Assembly: GCF_002088235.1 (NCBI RefSeq)
Contig: NZ_AQQV01000001.1
Span: 868,001 to 932,000, forward strand
DNA: 64,000 nt
From: Oceanococcus atlanticus
Lineage (GTDB): Bacteria; Pseudomonadota; Gammaproteobacteria; Nevskiales; Oceanococcaceae
Direction of reading: 5' to 3'
The stretch's first letter is position 1, and each line of letters opens with the position of its first letter. Shown piece by piece: positions 33,154-41,104 of this stretch. The position numbers and the translations under genes were made by a program. Under the pieces are notes generated by a model. It was not told the DNA's origin. It searched no databases and saw only the letters and a program-made list of their open reading frames with translations.

Positions 33154-35574
33154 CTACCAACGCGCACGAACAGACACGCGGTAACGGCGGGGCTCGCCAT
33201 ACAGGTTGGAACCAAAATCGAACTCACGCGCAACGAAGTAATGGCGGTCCAATATATTTTCGACATTCATGCTCACCGACCACCCTCGTGACACCGCCCA
33301 ATGAAGTCGACCGTCCACGCGTGCATAACCCGGCTGAGACATGGCCGTGCGGATAAGCTGACCTTCGGCTGACATTTGAAAAATATGAAATTGGTTCGAT
33401 CGACTTTGAGCATGCAGCCCGACGCCGAGCTCCAGGGGCCAGCGCCTGGAAGACCAATTCAGCCAACTCTTAAAGAGATGTTTCGGCACGGACTTATTCG
33501 CCGTTGCTCCGTGTTCGTACACATCCGCACCGGCAAACCAATTGCGATTGAACTGATAGTTCGTGGCAATACGCCAACGTGACCCGAGGCGCCCAGCAAA
33601 CTCAAAGTCCAGACCCTGACTTAAAATGCGGTAGTCAGCGCCGCTGTCGTAACAGCAACTGGGATCGTCCTGTGAACTGCCAATGTATCGGTGTGGGTGG
33701 TTCAATTCGACGCGGTACCAAGACAGCATGGCTTGAGCCCGATCATCCAAGGCGGCGAATTTCAGCCCGACATCGAAACTACGCCCGGTCGAGGGTTTGG
33801 GTATGTTGCCACTCTCCGTGTGCATGCCCATGTTCGAGCTGTAGACATCAGCAGTGGAGGCAAACGCGCTCCACTTTTGCGTCAATTCGGCATTCAACGC
33901 GACGTAAGACAATGCATCGTGGTGATCCTCATCGCGCTCGAAGCTCTGTTGCCCTAAGCCCCGAGCCGACGAGATCTTGTTCCAGCGCCACGCACTTGTC
34001 AGCTCAAACCGCGGCCATAGCTTGAGGCTCAGCGCCAGCGTGACGTTTTCACGGTTCAAGGTACTGGTGTACCGATCGACCAGCTGATCCACGCTTGGGC
34101 GTGGGATCTCGGACGGCTGGAATTCGAAAAGGTTGAAGGGCTCGCTGTATTCCCCATTGTCGGCGTACACCACATCTTCAAGCTGCTCACGACTGCGTCC
34201 TGAACTCAGCACCAGCGCATGCTCCAGCCCCCACAATTCAAACAGGCGTTTGACCTGAATTCGAACCAAGTTTTGTCGACGATCACCGATAATCTGCATG
34301 GGGTAGGCAAACTCGAGTCCGTCGCCGGATTCGCCATCCAAATAGCCCACCAGCGAGGCGCTAAGTTCGTCAGTGTCTGTGACAACCTGATCCGCTCTCA
34401 ACTCGATAAACCACACATCGAGCAGATGCGCATCCAGCGCCGCGAACAAGGTCCTTGAATTCCGATCATCGAATTGCCAAGGAAGCGTGAGCGATTGCGC
34501 GCGCGATAACTCGGCCTGATCGAGCTCCTGCCCGCCAAACCCCTCATCGGGCCATGGCGTTGCCCTTTGTCGCAGCCATTGCACGCCGCTGCGCGCCAAG
34601 ACACCTTGCGCAACATCGGCCTCGGCCACCAGATAGAGACTTTGACGGCTCAGATCGCTGGTCGCATAAAAATAGTCCTTGCTGGTCATAGACAGCACCG
34701 AACGACCACGCAAGCGCCGGCTTCGCGTCAAAGGTCCGGTGACGTCGATCGTGACATCTCGAAATGACCATGAGCCCATGCCAGCCTGTATCCCAAGCTG
34801 CGGGCTATCGAGGGGACGCTTACGAACCAGATTCAGAAGCCCTCCCGGACCCGCATATCCAATTCCAACGCCATCGGAACCTCGCAAAAGCTCGACCCGA
34901 TCATAGGCACTAAGGTCGCCCTCCAGCAGGTTATCGAAGCTGTGCAGCAAACCTCCGCCGTCCAGTTGAATGTCTTCCAACGGAAACGCGCGACCATGAG
35001 CTATGGTGCGATCAAGCGTGCGCTCATCCAGACTCAAACCGGGCAAGCGGTCCAGCGCGTCAGCCACATCAACGATGTGCTGGTCGCGCATGCGTTGCTG
35101 AGTCATGACGCTTACGGCACGTGGAATATCCCGCAAGCGGGTGGCCCCGAAGCCACCCAGTGAAGCGCCAGGCGCGGCGTAATTCACCAACTGCTCTGTT
35201 GCGAGAATATCGCTGCTTGCACCAACGCCATCCAACACGCCGGCAACAATTTCCACGGTTCCAATCGCCGCTAGCGGTTCTGGCCCAGGCCCGATCCGCA
35301 CAGTGTGATCGGCAATTTCAAACATCAAATCCGTGCCACTGAGCAGCTCAGTCAAGGCTTGCGACAAGGAATAGCGACCGGACAGCGCCAATACATCGTG
35401 GTTAGCCAACAGCCCAACATCCACGATCAATTGAACATCGGTCTGCGTGGCCAGCTCAATCAACGCGCTGTCCAATGCGCCGGCATCAATCCTCAAATCA
35501 AAGACTTGGGCAAAAGCGGCCGAACAAAGCAGCAGCATAAGCGTGGCCAAAGGTCCACGCAGCGCGTTAATCAT
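33154..35574 (-). CDS. TonB-dependent receptor with N-terminal STN signalling domain (FecA type)
   Basis: 806 residues from ATG 35574 (signal peptide LMLLLCSAAFAQ). Residues 22-95 are the secretin/TonB short N-terminal (STN) domain (DAGALDSALIELATQT, LSGRYSLSQALTELLSG, then VRIG), the part that in FecA and FpvA touches the FecR-type anti-sigma factor. TVEIVAG just after it may be the TonB box. The plug follows (RDIPRAVSVMTQQRM, VELLRGSDGVGIG) and the rest is the 22-strand barrel ending in Trp. It is a siderophore-type receptor. The matching TonB, sigma factor and FecR genes lie 2-5 kb away on the other strand; no Fur box is evident upstream. Confidence 0.93.
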   Translation of the reverse strand: MINALRGPLATLMLLLCSAAFAQVFDLRIDAGALDSALIELATQTDVQLIVDVGLLANHDVLALSGRYSLSQALTELLSGTDLMFEIADHTVRIGPGPEPLAAIGTVEIVAGVLDGVGASSDILATEQLVNYAAPGASLGGFGATRLRDIPRAVSVMTQQRMRDQHIVDVADALDRLPGLSLDERTLDRTIAHGRAFPLEDIQLDGGGLLHSFDNLLEGDLSAYDRVELLRGSDGVGIGYAGPGGLLNLVRKRPLDSPQLGIQAGMGSWSFRDVTIDVTGPLTRSRRLRGRSVLSMTSKDYFYATSDLSRQSLYLVAEADVAQGVLARSGVQWLRQRATPWPDEGFGGQELDQAELSRAQSLTLPWQFDDRNSRTLFAALDAHLLDVWFIELRADQVVTDTDELSASLVGYLDGESGDGLEFAYPMQIIGDRRQNLVRIQVKRLFELWGLEHALVLSSGRSREQLEDVVYADNGEYSEPFNLFEFQPSEIPRPSVDQLVDRYTSTLNRENVTLALSLKLWPRFELTSAWRWNKISSARGLGQQSFERDEDHHDALSYVALNAELTQKWSAFASTADVYSSNMGMHTESGNIPKPSTGRSFDVGLKFAALDDRAQAMLSWYRVELNHPHRYIGSSQDDPSCCYDSGADYRILSQGLDFEFAGRLGSRWRIATNYQFNRNWFAGADVYEHGATANKSVPKHLFKSWLNWSSRRWPLELGVGLHAQSRSNQFHIFQMSAEGQLIRTAMSQPGYARVDGRLHWAVSRGWSVSMNVENILDRHYFVAREFDFGSNLYGEPRRYRVSVRARW

Positions 35575-35687
35575 GATGTGCAACCGCTTGCCAGAATTAC
35601 CAGCATGGCATTCTTGCACGCCCGCAAGCACAAACGCGCAGGACGTTACCGAAGCGCACAAAACGACATCTAACAAGCGTTTAGGGT

Positions 35688-36410
35688 TTAAACCACCACG
35701 ACCCGCCCTGTGAATACATAACCGATGCCCCGCGCCGCCATAACCGGCAAACTCACTGCGCCAGCTCTCGCGGCTTTACGGCGAAGACGCGAGATCACCA
35801 TATCCAGGTTACGACTGAAAACACGGACATCCTGGCGATCCAGCACGCGCAACAACTCATCACGACGCACCGGCTCACCAGGCTGATCAAGCAGGCGCCC
35901 GAGCACAATGTATTCGGCCAGCGACAGCTGAATGCTCTCCCCGGCAGGCGGACATAATGTCCATTGGGCGGGGTCAAACACCCAATGTGCCGGCCGCTGC
36001 GGACCCTGATCACTGGCGCGATCAGAAGACGCGTCGCCAAGCATCTGTAAGCGACGCTGAAGATTATCGATCAGCATATCCAGCTCGCGCAGGTCCACTG
36101 GCCGGCTGATCACGTGGTCAGCGCCTACCGTGAGCGCGAGAAGCCGATCATCGCGATTGCTATCGGCGGCGATCAAAATGACACCTGCATGACTGTTCAT
36201 GCGCACCCGAGCCGTAACCGAAAAGCCGTTGTCTTGCGGCAAATCCAACGCGCAAACGACCAGATCAAAGCGCTGCCCGGCCAACAGTGTGTCCAGATCC
36301 TCAGCCCCGGGCTGGGCTGACACGGCAGCACCACGCGAGAGCAAATGCTGACGCGTTTTTTCGCGACTCTCTGTGTCGCCATCGATAAGCAAAATCTGGC
36401 GCATACCCAT
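35688..36410 (-). CDS. OmpR-type regulator with degenerate receiver domain (RR1)
   Basis: 240 residues from ATG 36410 (or 36404). Residues 1-120 are a receiver domain: LLIDGD keeps part of the acidic pocket, but the segment DLVVCALDLPQDNG, aligned with the usual D-x-V-x-x-D-x-x-L-P-x-x-x-G, has Ala where the phospho-accepting Asp should be; the conserved Thr is Ala (LIAAD) and the conserved Lys is Arg (SRPVD). It is thus unlikely to be phosphorylated. The C-terminal 100 residues are a winged helix (LSLAEYIVLGRLL, SRNLDMVISRLRRKA, GYVFTG). It lies upstream of the TonB receptor on the same strand and is paralogous to the divergent RR2. No kinase gene is nearby. Confidence 0.85.
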   Translation of the reverse strand: MGMRQILLIDGDTESREKTRQHLLSRGAAVSAQPGAEDLDTLLAGQRFDLVVCALDLPQDNGFSVTARVRMNSHAGVILIAADSNRDDRLLALTVGADHVISRPVDLRELDMLIDNLQRRLQMLGDASSDRASDQGPQRPAHWVFDPAQWTLCPPAGESIQLSLAEYIVLGRLLDQPGEPVRRDELLRVLDRQDVRVFSRNLDMVISRLRRKAARAGAVSLPVMAARGIGYVFTGRVVVV

Positions 36411-36630
36411 AGCCGAGCACCATCCTGGTGATATCTGCTGTCCCTTCGTACCCAACCATAGTCGATGAGCAGGAGGAGCCGGGTAACAAATTTTGCGCTT
36501 TTGAGCGTTACAGCACGCCTTGTTTGTGCGTTTTATCGTCCATTTGTGGATTTCACTGCGCTGATTCGTTCTATCTGGGGAACGCCGCACAAAAAGATAC
36601 GCGGCGGCATCTATCTTGAGGGGAAGAACA
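36411..36630. promoter_or_regulatory. Divergent promoter region between the two OmpR-type regulators
   Basis: 220 bp, visibly more AT-rich than the flanks. It holds an inverted repeat CACCA-N3-TGGTG (36418-36430) and two similar direct segments, TTTTGCGCTTTT at 36491-36502 and TTTGTGCGTTTT at 36523-36534, 32 bp apart, which could be paired sites for OmpR-type winged helices. GAGGGGAAG before 36631 is the ribosome-binding site of RR2. Promoter hexamers are not certain. Confidence 0.4.
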
Positions 36631-37410
36631 ATGAATGTGTTGCTGGTTATGGACGACTCGGCACGCGAATCAACAATGCGGCAAATCTTTGGCAAAAGTG
36701 CCAATCTCATCATCCGTGTCGCGAGTGCACGCGCGCTCAACGTGGCGCTGGCCGACCACAAGTTTCATGTCGCCATCTGCGATGCACGCCTGAGCAGTGA
36801 CAACGTCTACACACTCGCAACCCGCCTACGTTTGGCGCAAATCCCCGGCACCATCATGCTCAGCGCACACGCAAGCCGGGAGGAACGGTTGCTGTGCTTA
36901 TCCATCGGTATTGATCATTGCCTGTGTGAGCCACTCGACACCGTGGAATTGGGCGCGTTAGTTCGCAATCTTTACGATCGCGCGTGCCGCGCACTGCCGC
37001 CGGCCTTGTCGTCGACCATCGGCACGCCATCAAGCCGCGAGCTCGCACACAATTCATGGACGCTGGATGTGCGAGGGTGGGTTCTGCGGGCTCCAAACAA
37101 TCAGACCGCGCAGCTTTCCATGGCAGAGAATCTCGTACTCGGGCAACTCTTTGAGCATGCTGGCGAGGTGGTCTCACGTGAGCACTTAACCGGCCTTCTA
37201 TCCAAGCACCAGGTTCGTGTCTACAGCCGCAACCTTGATGCCATGATCTCGCGCTTACGCCGCAAAGCGCGTCAGCTTGATGAACAACATCCCTTGATGA
37301 TTCGCTCGGCCCGCAACGTGGGCTACGTATTCACAGGCAATGGCGCTATCCTCAACCACGACATGGACACGACTTCACCTGGAATGAAACAACGTGCGGG
37401 GGCACGCTGA
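36631..37410 (+). CDS. OmpR-type regulator with atypical receiver domain (RR2)
   Basis: 259 residues from ATG 36631, with GAGGGGAAG upstream. The receiver (residues 1-115) keeps the acidic pair (VMDDS) and an Asp at the phosphorylation position (ICDARLSSDN), but the conserved Lys is Glu (LCEPLD) and the usual L-P-x-x-x-G turn after the Asp is lost. The winged helix (LSMAENLVLGQLF, SRNLDAMISRLRRKA, GYVFTG) is closely similar to that of RR1, so they are paralogues. Its end overlaps the TonB gene by 17 bases, so it leads the operon RR2-tonB-sigma-fecR and may control it together with RR1. Confidence 0.85.
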   Translation: MNVLLVMDDSARESTMRQIFGKSANLIIRVASARALNVALADHKFHVAICDARLSSDNVYTLATRLRLAQIPGTIMLSAHASREERLLCLSIGIDHCLCEPLDTVELGALVRNLYDRACRALPPALSSTIGTPSSRELAHNSWTLDVRGWVLRAPNNQTAQLSMAENLVLGQLFEHAGEVVSREHLTGLLSKHQVRVYSRNLDAMISRLRRKARQLDEQHPLMIRSARNVGYVFTGNGAILNHDMDTTSPGMKQRAGAR

Positions 37411-38086
37411 GAGGCGCAGCGCGCGTTCCAAACGGTTAGCGCTGTGGGCACTCAGCGGCACGCTGCTGCTTCACTTGGCAGCGGGCTTATTGCTGCATAC
37501 GCTGCGCTTTGGAAACACGCCTCAGAGCGCCATGCAAGCGCCGCGCGTGCAGTTTCATATTCGGCCTGCAGGTGGCGCACACGCGCCCAAGAGTGTTGAC
37601 CACACCGAAGAAGTGTCAGCAGCCTCACCCGCAACGCAAAAAGCACAAACCCAGGTCAGCGAGCGCATAAAAAAAACCACCCGGCGAAGCTCAGGCTTCG
37701 TGCTCCCACCTGATATTTCGGCATTGAACGAAATTGATACAGAAGAACCATCAAGCACCATCGACGCCGATGCTGAGGCGATCTGGGAGTCGGCGGTGCT
37801 GGCCCATCTTCAACGCCACAAACACTATCCAACAAGTGCCCGGCTGGCCCGCATGGAAGATCGAATTCAAGTGGATTTGAGCGTAGATAGAAGCGGCCGC
37901 ATTTTGAGTCATCGCATCCGTGCCTCGCAGGGATTCGCAGTGCTCAATCAAGCCGTCAATGATCTCCTGCTGCGTGCCTCGCCCGTGCCTGCACCACCAC
38001 CCAGCGTCTCACACCAGCGCTTGCAGTTCAGTGTTGTCGTGGAATTCACAACACGGCGCACGCAACCACCCTCGCCCGCTCAATGA
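37394..38086 (+). CDS. TonB-family energy transducer
   Basis: 230 residues from GTG 37394. An N-terminal membrane anchor (LALWALSGTLLLHLAAGLLL) is followed by a periplasmic linker that lacks the long Pro-rich tract of classical TonB, and by a C-terminal domain with YPTSARLARMEDRIQVDL, VDRSGRILSHRI and the SPVPAPP block. It should pass proton-motive energy to the TonB-dependent receptor encoded opposite. No exbB or exbD is adjacent, so it must borrow ExbBD from elsewhere. The stop overlaps the sigma factor start by ATGA. Confidence 0.88.
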   Translation: MRGHAERRSARSKRLALWALSGTLLLHLAAGLLLHTLRFGNTPQSAMQAPRVQFHIRPAGGAHAPKSVDHTEEVSAASPATQKAQTQVSERIKKTTRRSSGFVLPPDISALNEIDTEEPSSTIDADAEAIWESAVLAHLQRHKHYPTSARLARMEDRIQVDLSVDRSGRILSHRIRASQGFAVLNQAVNDLLLRASPVPAPPPSVSHQRLQFSVVVEFTTRRTQPPSPAQ

Positions 38087-38595
38087 ACGCGCCAGCCAAA
38101 GGCCTGGATCTTGTCGATGTTTTTTTGCGGCTACGCCCTCAGCTGCGTGCCGTTCTAATCGCCCGCCTTGGAGATGCTCAGGCGGCAGATGACCTCCTGC
38201 AGGATCTTTTTCTGCGACTTCCGCGTGTCAGTGAAAACTTGCGCAATGCCGAGCAGGCACAACGCTACATGATGCGTATGGCCCGCAACGCGTCGATCGA
38301 CCTTGCGCGCGGAGAAAGCCGGCGGGCCGAGCTATTACTTGATGCCATTGAATTGTTTGATCATCGCGTCCCCACCCCCGAAGACTACGCGCTGAGCACT
38401 GAACAATTAGAAACATTGGATGAAGCCTTGCATGAGCTGCCTGGAAAAACCCGAGACATGCTGATCTTGAGTCGCCTTGATGGCCTGACACACGGGCAGA
38501 TCGCCGAGCGCCTTGGTGTCTCGCGGAGCTTGGTCGAAAAGCGCCTCGTGCAAGCCGTTCTGCATTGCCGCGCCCGTATCCGTGAGGACGATTGA
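38083..38595 (+). CDS. FecI-like ECF sigma factor
   Basis: 170 residues, the usual FecI size. Region 2 (DAQAADDLLQDLFLRLP, QRYMMRMARNASIDLAR) and region 4 (LDGLTHGQIAERLGVSRSLVEKRLVQAVLHCR, given as pattern) match iron-starvation sigma factors. Translationally coupled to tonB by ATGA and followed after 31 bases by fecR, its probable anti-sigma factor. Its likely target is the receptor promoter on the other strand. Confidence 0.92.
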   Translation: MNAPAKGLDLVDVFLRLRPQLRAVLIARLGDAQAADDLLQDLFLRLPRVSENLRNAEQAQRYMMRMARNASIDLARGESRRAELLLDAIELFDHRVPTPEDYALSTEQLETLDEALHELPGKTRDMLILSRLDGLTHGQIAERLGVSRSLVEKRLVQAVLHCRARIREDD

Positions 38596-38626
38596 TGAGC
38601 ATGGCCACCGCAAACGTTTATCCACT

Positions 38627-39553
38627 ATGAGCGCCAAAGCACCTGCATCCGACAACACCGGCCAGGACACTGTCATGAGCCAGGCTGCGACATGGTTGGT
38701 TCGCATGACCTCAGGCGAAACCAGTGCAGCTCAACGTCGTGAGTTCGCGCGTTGGCGGGCTGCAGCGCCCGAACATGAGGAGGCGCTGGGCGAACTCAAA
38801 GCGCTGTGGGGTGAGTTCGGCCCAGTACTGCAGGAGCAAGCGCCAGCACGCCCCAGACGCATCTGGGCCACATGGGCGATTGCGGCGTCCGTGCTCATCG
38901 GCTTAAGCCTGTCATTGGTAAGCTGGTGGCACCCCCCTTACGACGCCGTCACTTCTATCGGACAGCAATACGCTCTCCAGCTTGCTGACGGCAGCTCCGT
39001 TACCCTCAATAGCAACAGCGCAATTCGCACACGCTTCAGCGCCGACTCACGCGAGATTGAGCTGGACCGCGGAGAAGTCTACGTTCAGGTCACACCAGAC
39101 ACTTCTCGTCTGTTTCGCGTGCTCAGCGGCGAGAGCACCATTGAAGTGCTCGGCACACGGTTTTCGGTTCAACGCATTGAGGGCGGCTCGCACATAGTGG
39201 TCGACAGCGGCAACGTCCGAGTTCGCCACCAGGACGATACGGTCACCCTGCATGCAGGCCAAAGTGTGTTCGCGCACCGCAATGGGTTGGATGCCGTGAT
39301 CGAAACGGACACAGCGCGCGCGCTGGCGTGGCGCCAAGGCCGACTGATTTTTAAGGACACCCCAGTACCCGAACTCATTGCCGAACTCGATCGATACACT
39401 TCAGATCGGCTTGTGGTGTGGGGGGATCATGCGCAAAGCGTGAGGCTCAGTGCAGTCGTGCACATCGAAGATTCCGCGCAGTGGCTGGACAGTCTTGATG
39501 GGACTCGAGATCTGCACGTTTCACGCATCGGGCCGCTTGTGATCATTCGTTAA
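38627..39553 (+). CDS. FecR-family anti-sigma/sigma regulator
   Basis: 308 residues from ATG 38627. The cytoplasmic N-terminus has the DUF4880 sigma-binding motif (WLVRMTSGETSAAQRREFARW, as pattern), one membrane span is at about 85-105, and the periplasmic FecR domain follows (TSIGQQYALQLADGSSVTLNSNS, VLGTRFSV). The C-terminal 90 residues, which in FecR touch the STN domain of the receptor, are present (ELIAELDRYTSDRLVV). It completes the receptor to FecR to sigma chain of cell-surface signalling. Its 3' end overlaps the opposing GDT1 gene by 11 bases. Confidence 0.92.
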   Translation: MSAKAPASDNTGQDTVMSQAATWLVRMTSGETSAAQRREFARWRAAAPEHEEALGELKALWGEFGPVLQEQAPARPRRIWATWAIAASVLIGLSLSLVSWWHPPYDAVTSIGQQYALQLADGSSVTLNSNSAIRTRFSADSREIELDRGEVYVQVTPDTSRLFRVLSGESTIEVLGTRFSVQRIEGGSHIVVDSGNVRVRHQDDTVTLHAGQSVFAHRNGLDAVIETDTARALAWRQGRLIFKDTPVPELIAELDRYTSDRLVVWGDHAQSVRLSAVVHIEDSAQWLDSLDGTRDLHVSRIGPLVIIR

Positions 39554-40115
39554 TTAACGCAAGCCGAAGCAGCGCCAGCACACCTAGCAGCGCAAAAATC
39601 ACAGCCGCCAGCGCGTGCACCACGCGTGTGGGGATCTTGCCAGCAACCCGTTCACCGAAATACACCACCGGCGCATTGGCCAGCATCATGCCCAGGGTGG
39701 TGCCGGCCACAACCATAAGCGTAGCGTCGTACTGCGCCGCCAGCGCCACCGTGGCAACCTGGGTTTTGTCGCCGATTTCAGCCAGGAAGAAGGCCACCAG
39801 CGTGGTGCCAAAAACACCGAAACGGGTGTGGTGGGTGTCGCCGTCGTCGAGCTTGTCCGGGATCAACATCCAGCCGGCCATCAATATGAAGGACAGCCCC
39901 AGCAACACATGCAAAGCTTGCGGGCCGAGCAGGCTGGTCAGCCACACACCAAACGCTGCTGCAATGCCGTGATTGAGCAAGGTGGCGAGCAATATTCCAA
40001 GAACGATCGGCACCGGCTGACGAAAGCGGGCGGCCAGCAGCAGGGCCAACAACTGGGTCTTGTCACCAATTTCCGCCAGCGCAACCAGGCCGGTCGAGAT
40101 GAGAAAGGCTTCCAT
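39543..40115 (-). CDS. GDT1/TMEM165 (UPF0016) manganese exporter
   Basis: 190 residues with six membrane spans in two homologous halves, each carrying the family motif E-x-G-D-K-T-Q (ALAEIGDKTQLLALL near residue 12 and FLAEIGDKTQVATVAL near 115). Bacterial members such as MneA export Mn2+. A yybP-ykoY manganese riboswitch in the leader supports this strongly. ATG 40115 is chosen, with AGGGAG 6 bases upstream. Confidence 0.92.
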   Translation of the reverse strand: MEAFLISTGLVALAEIGDKTQLLALLLAARFRQPVPIVLGILLATLLNHGIAAAFGVWLTSLLGPQALHVLLGLSFILMAGWMLIPDKLDDGDTHHTRFGVFGTTLVAFFLAEIGDKTQVATVALAAQYDATLMVVAGTTLGMMLANAPVVYFGERVAGKIPTRVVHALAAVIFALLGVLALLRLALINE

Positions 40116-40145
40116 GATCAAACTCCCTGGCCGAACGCACACCTT

Positions 40146-40283
40146 GACCACACCCTCCTCGGCCAGTCCGAAGTGGTGTAGTCAAAGGTCTTGCTAGGCC
40201 CGAGGGCTGCCTGCACCATGGCCTGTGGGCCAAGTCTGTTGACGCAGGCCCCGTCGCGATACGACGGGAAGCTACTCCCCAAT
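40146..40283 (-). promoter_or_regulatory. yybP-ykoY manganese riboswitch
   Basis: On the minus strand the leader carries the conserved GGGGAGTAGC (40280-40271), a perfect 7-bp hairpin CCCGTCG/CGACGGG just after it, GTCAACA, and the closing GCAAGACCTTT (ending about 40183), in the order of the yybP-ykoY aptamer. Downstream, GACTACACC can pair with GGTGTGGTC (40183-40175 with 40154-40146), a likely expression platform; no U tract follows it, so control may act on translation of the GDT1 gene. Confidence 0.87.
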
Positions 40284-40346
40284 GACGCGCGCAACCATAG
40301 TCAATCGCCTCAGACAGAGCAAGCCTGCAAGCGCTGATTGCCTACA

Positions 40347-41093
40347 ATGGTCGACATGACCAGGACCACCGCACCCGGCATAGGCGAACTCCGCCCTGGC
40401 CGGCTGAAACCCCGACGACAGCTGCCGCCAGCGCCTGCCCGGCCACGAGGCAAACCCGGCCCGCTGCGCTGGGTGGTCTATGCCCTGCTGTTGCTGTGTC
40501 TGCCAGCCCTGGTGCTGCTGCCGATGCGCTGGCTGAACCCACCGATCACCAGCTACATGCTGCAGTCACAGGCGCCGCTGCAAAACCGTGACTGGCTGAC
40601 CTATGCATCGCTTGGCCCCTATCTGCCACTGGCCGCGGTGGCTGCTGAGGACCAGAAATTCCCCCATCATTTCGGCTTTGATCTGCAGGCTCTGGCCGAG
40701 GTGATGAATGCGCCCGGTGCGCCGTCACGCGGGGCTAGCACCATCAGCCAGCAAACCAGCAAAAACCTGTTTCTGTGGCCTGGCGGCTACGTGCGCAAAG
40801 CGCTCGAAGCCTGGATTACGCTCTGGCTGGAAGCCCTTTGGCCGAAAACCCGCATTCTCGAGGTCTATCTCAATGTGGCCGAATTCGCACCCGGCGTTTA
40901 TGGCGCCGAGGCTGGCGCCCGGCACCACTTCGGCGTTGCGCCGACACAACTCACACCAGACCAGGCCGGACGTCTTGTTGCGTTGCTACCCAGCCCGCGT
41001 CGTTACACCATCCACGACGCCCACGTTCAGGAGCGCAGCCGTTGGATAGTGCAACAAATGGAGCAGCTGGGTAACGCCCACCTGCCCCACTGA
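40347..41093 (+). CDS. mtgA: Monofunctional biosynthetic peptidoglycan transglycosylase
   Basis: 248 residues from ATG 40347 (ATG 40356 or TTG 40338 are possible). A basic, Pro-rich N-terminus precedes one membrane span (about 45-65). The GT51 domain has the catalytic Glu in AVAAEDQKFPHHFGFD and the second block GASTISQQTSKNLFLW, then KALEAWITLWLEALWPKTRILEVYLN (pattern). It polymerises lipid II glycan strands. No ribosome-binding site is obvious. Not in an operon: flanked by the riboswitch on the left and a convergent peptidase on the right. Confidence 0.92.
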   Translation: MVDMTRTTAPGIGELRPGRLKPRRQLPPAPARPRGKPGPLRWVVYALLLLCLPALVLLPMRWLNPPITSYMLQSQAPLQNRDWLTYASLGPYLPLAAVAAEDQKFPHHFGFDLQALAEVMNAPGAPSRGASTISQQTSKNLFLWPGGYVRKALEAWITLWLEALWPKTRILEVYLNVAEFAPGVYGAEAGARHHFGVAPTQLTPDQAGRLVALLPSPRRYTIHDAHVQERSRWIVQQMEQLGNAHLPH

Positions 41094-41104
41094 AGCTCGG
41101 CAGC

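Noticed and set aside
35575-35687. Possible Fur box before the TonB-dependent receptor
   Set aside because: No stretch resembles GATAATGATAAT-type repeats; I also saw none before the siderophore-interacting protein gene.
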